In this document: one piece after another, positions 6,601-6,835 of the stretch | Layout: each line of letters opens with the position of its first letter | How positions within the stretch are numbered: the stretch's first letter is position 1 | Assembly: GCA_015486775.1 (NCBI GenBank) | Contig: WFRA01000372.1 | Coordinates: forward strand, 1 to 6,835 | Reading direction: 5' to 3' | DNA: 6,835 nt | Origin: Kiritimatiellales bacterium | Lineage (GTDB): Bacteria; Verrucomicrobiota; Kiritimatiellia; Kiritimatiellales; Pontiellaceae | Translations under genes and position numbers: made by a program | The notes under the pieces: model-generated | Databases searched by the model: none | Seen by the model: only the letters and a program-made list of their open reading frames with translations | Told to the model about the DNA's origin: nothing

Positions 6601-6835
6601 TCGATGGTGCTACGATCACGGACTACACGCCCCTGCTGGTGGTGAACATGGGCGAGGATCCCGACGATTGGTTCAGGTCGCCGAATGTCGGCGAAACCCT
6701 ATTCAGCGACCCGCCGGGAACAAAATTCATCGAGTTCAATACAGCAGGTTTGCTCACCCTGACCAACATGATCGTCTATGTCAGTGCCGATCCCAGTTCC
6801 ACCGATCCCGGCGACGAGGAGCGGAGCGTCAGCAA
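3618..6835 (+). CDS. Large exported protein: carbohydrate-binding-like module plus putative TIM-barrel glycosidase and amidotransferase-like region (3' end outside window)
   Basis: The frame is open for 1072 codons to the window edge with no stop. Signal peptide 1-23 (KWLGLTLLACAGWANA, cut before N24). Module copy 3 at 28-181. A small beta domain (about 198-275: VIKLVVETPG, YYPKFKEDL, FFRMGKV) recalls the domain before copy 1. Residues about 295-600 read like a (beta/alpha)8 barrel: GVIIHRHGVGF, GRMFFADSD, AAIFPEEPLAH, DGYIGQIWTGP, KLWLLVDPVEDDP and SYEVMPWPERIF. E404/E405 and E590 are candidate catalytic acids, by position only. About 645-760 resembles the glutamine-amidotransferase-like domain of some beta-galactosidases (FKVIVVGYEDFKP, WVQRGGVLVMLGD). 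About 860-1072 is beta-rich. The mature part has one cysteine (C685), consistent with export. I place it as a likely glycosidase of no CAZy family I can name; a non-catalytic surface protein is the alternative. Any PEP-CTERM tail would lie beyond the window. Confidence 0.92.
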   Translation, partial: MTRKMIGKWLGLTLLACAGWANANLLTNPGFEIQGAGGSEDPADWFRTNTSIVKRSQEAGQAGHGDWMVLVSDNAHAWHWASQAVPASPGTEYFASAQFKGVMQAGEIAYIYMGWLDSGGTEIGNASTTYTSGDGDYADWAWVTRSVTAVAPAGTAQVSVRVMGYMDGQGNSALFADNVLLTAVSSVDPARIVDGEVVSSNVIKLVVETPGAANNYYPKFKEDLMDGAWAGVAHSDNGANPFVVTNLLYSTADASGTNKVVYVHADTKTGFFRMGKVAGLFKKVKTMFQTNEFYDPREALAIDGVIIHRHGVGFSDLLSHIASWEGSGRTVGRMFFADSDAGTAYTSGAWDGTDHSDDIETDQAGNQLLVGDRPYMVPTAGWTQYEGEQAEMALLAGAAAIFPEEPLAHAFTGYSPSFKQLWVQYYGTAWEGQHTSALARYKTAQLKSKLYFDLEASLMKITHTNQEAVVADPAFVIPIHSIYGNVSAQLVAPLGDSTHLDEVDGYIGQIWTGPINWALGQYDSTEKSFSSSAYALYDYFTQITIGTEKKLWLLVDPVEDDPNHTWADYAEWYHHSVSAMLLMPSVDSYEVMPWPERIFLPGYGTGGGTPAPEDFRKTALAITQVLQEVPLGGQWSMMGSDSTTPGIAVAIADSVMWFEDRSYKLQGTYGQLLPLIERGVPVSACVLERSGDAAYMDRFKVIVVGYEDFKPMTEAMNTALADWVQRGGVLVMLGDSSDALDSSSYFWWNQLGYANPMDHLLAQLGGTGPGEWSFGNGYVIRNETSPSAFANPSTAASVYLPLIDNAVQHTASGGNLSTPGYLMMQRGPFITAHAWKQAVSKAGKFVDIYDPALPVLDGISLAVGESGLYRDVTQILAGGGSPEVLHATHRLMSQQFVGNDLRFAVNGPQDTPAVARIFLAGQNVLGITATNSAGQAVVVTNAVEGNTLWLEFPNDPNGTEVSVQLAERTLPPVVTTATVSALTSSAVEGANGDAFDGATITDYTPLLVVNMGEDPDDWFRSPNVGETLFSDPPGTKFIEFNTAGLLTLTNMIVYVSADPSSTDPGDEERSVS
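3699..4160 (+). repeat. Carbohydrate-binding-like module, copy 3 (N-terminal position)
   Basis: Residues 28-181 of the large exported protein, about 95/154 identical by eye to copy 1 with no gaps. It keeps NPGFEIQG, DPADWFRTNT, HGDW, AWHWASQ, QFKGVMQAGEIAY and ADNV. It diverges after HGDW (MVLVSD versus ELLLQD) and near the end (SALFADN versus SGVWADN), where a conserved tryptophan is replaced by phenylalanine. If that aromatic contacts the ligand, this copy may bind differently. Confidence 0.85.

Noticed and set aside
6657..6680. DPDDWFR near the visible end of the large protein, echoing DPADWFR of the module
   Set aside because: The flanking sequence does not align with the module (no NxxFE opening, no HGDW or AWHWAS), so it is treated as chance and not a fourth copy.
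1..6835. Search for RNA genes, CRISPR arrays, insertion sequences, attachment sites and phage or defence genes
   Set aside because: No tRNA-like cloverleaf, regularly spaced repeats, transposase motifs or terminal inverted repeats were seen, and nearly all of the DNA is accounted for by four co-directional genes.

Overview
The window looks like part of a carbohydrate-degradation locus from a bacterium of the Planctomycetes-Verrucomicrobia-Chlamydiae group, most likely a Kiritimatiellota (Pontiella-like) or related organism. The basis is a C-terminal PEP-CTERM sorting tag, large multi-domain exported proteins, a GH2 glycosidase and fairly GC-rich coding DNA. The taxonomic call is inference from gene content. 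Four genes lie head to tail on the + strand with almost no non-coding DNA. No RNA gene, CRISPR array, transposase or attachment site was seen.

Layout: (1) 2-823, the 3' end of an exported-type protein that ends in a beta-sandwich, carbohydrate-binding-like module. (2) 824-947, a short leader with two possible stem-loops. (3) 948-1577, a 209-residue protein made only of a signal peptide, one copy of the same module and a PEP-CTERM tail. (4) 1578-1692, a gap with two consecutive hairpins, the second a good intrinsic terminator. (5) 1693-3621, a 642-residue GH2 glycosidase of the beta-mannosidase-like type with no signal peptide. (6) 3618-6835, overlapping it by ATGA, an exported protein of at least 1072 residues that runs off the window. 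It carries the module at its N-terminus, followed by a probable TIM-barrel glycosidase-like region and a glutamine-amidotransferase-like region.

The central observation is that one module of about 154 residues occurs three times in three genes: C-terminal, stand-alone and N-terminal. The copies align without gaps at roughly 60% identity by eye, and some stretches are identical in DNA. The simplest model is that the three exported proteins are directed to the same glycan or surface, that the large protein and possibly the truncated first protein cut it, and that the cysteine-rich, signal-less GH2 enzyme finishes released oligosaccharides in the cytoplasm. The substrate cannot be read from the sequence. 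The large protein has no family assignment I am sure of and is the best candidate for something undescribed.
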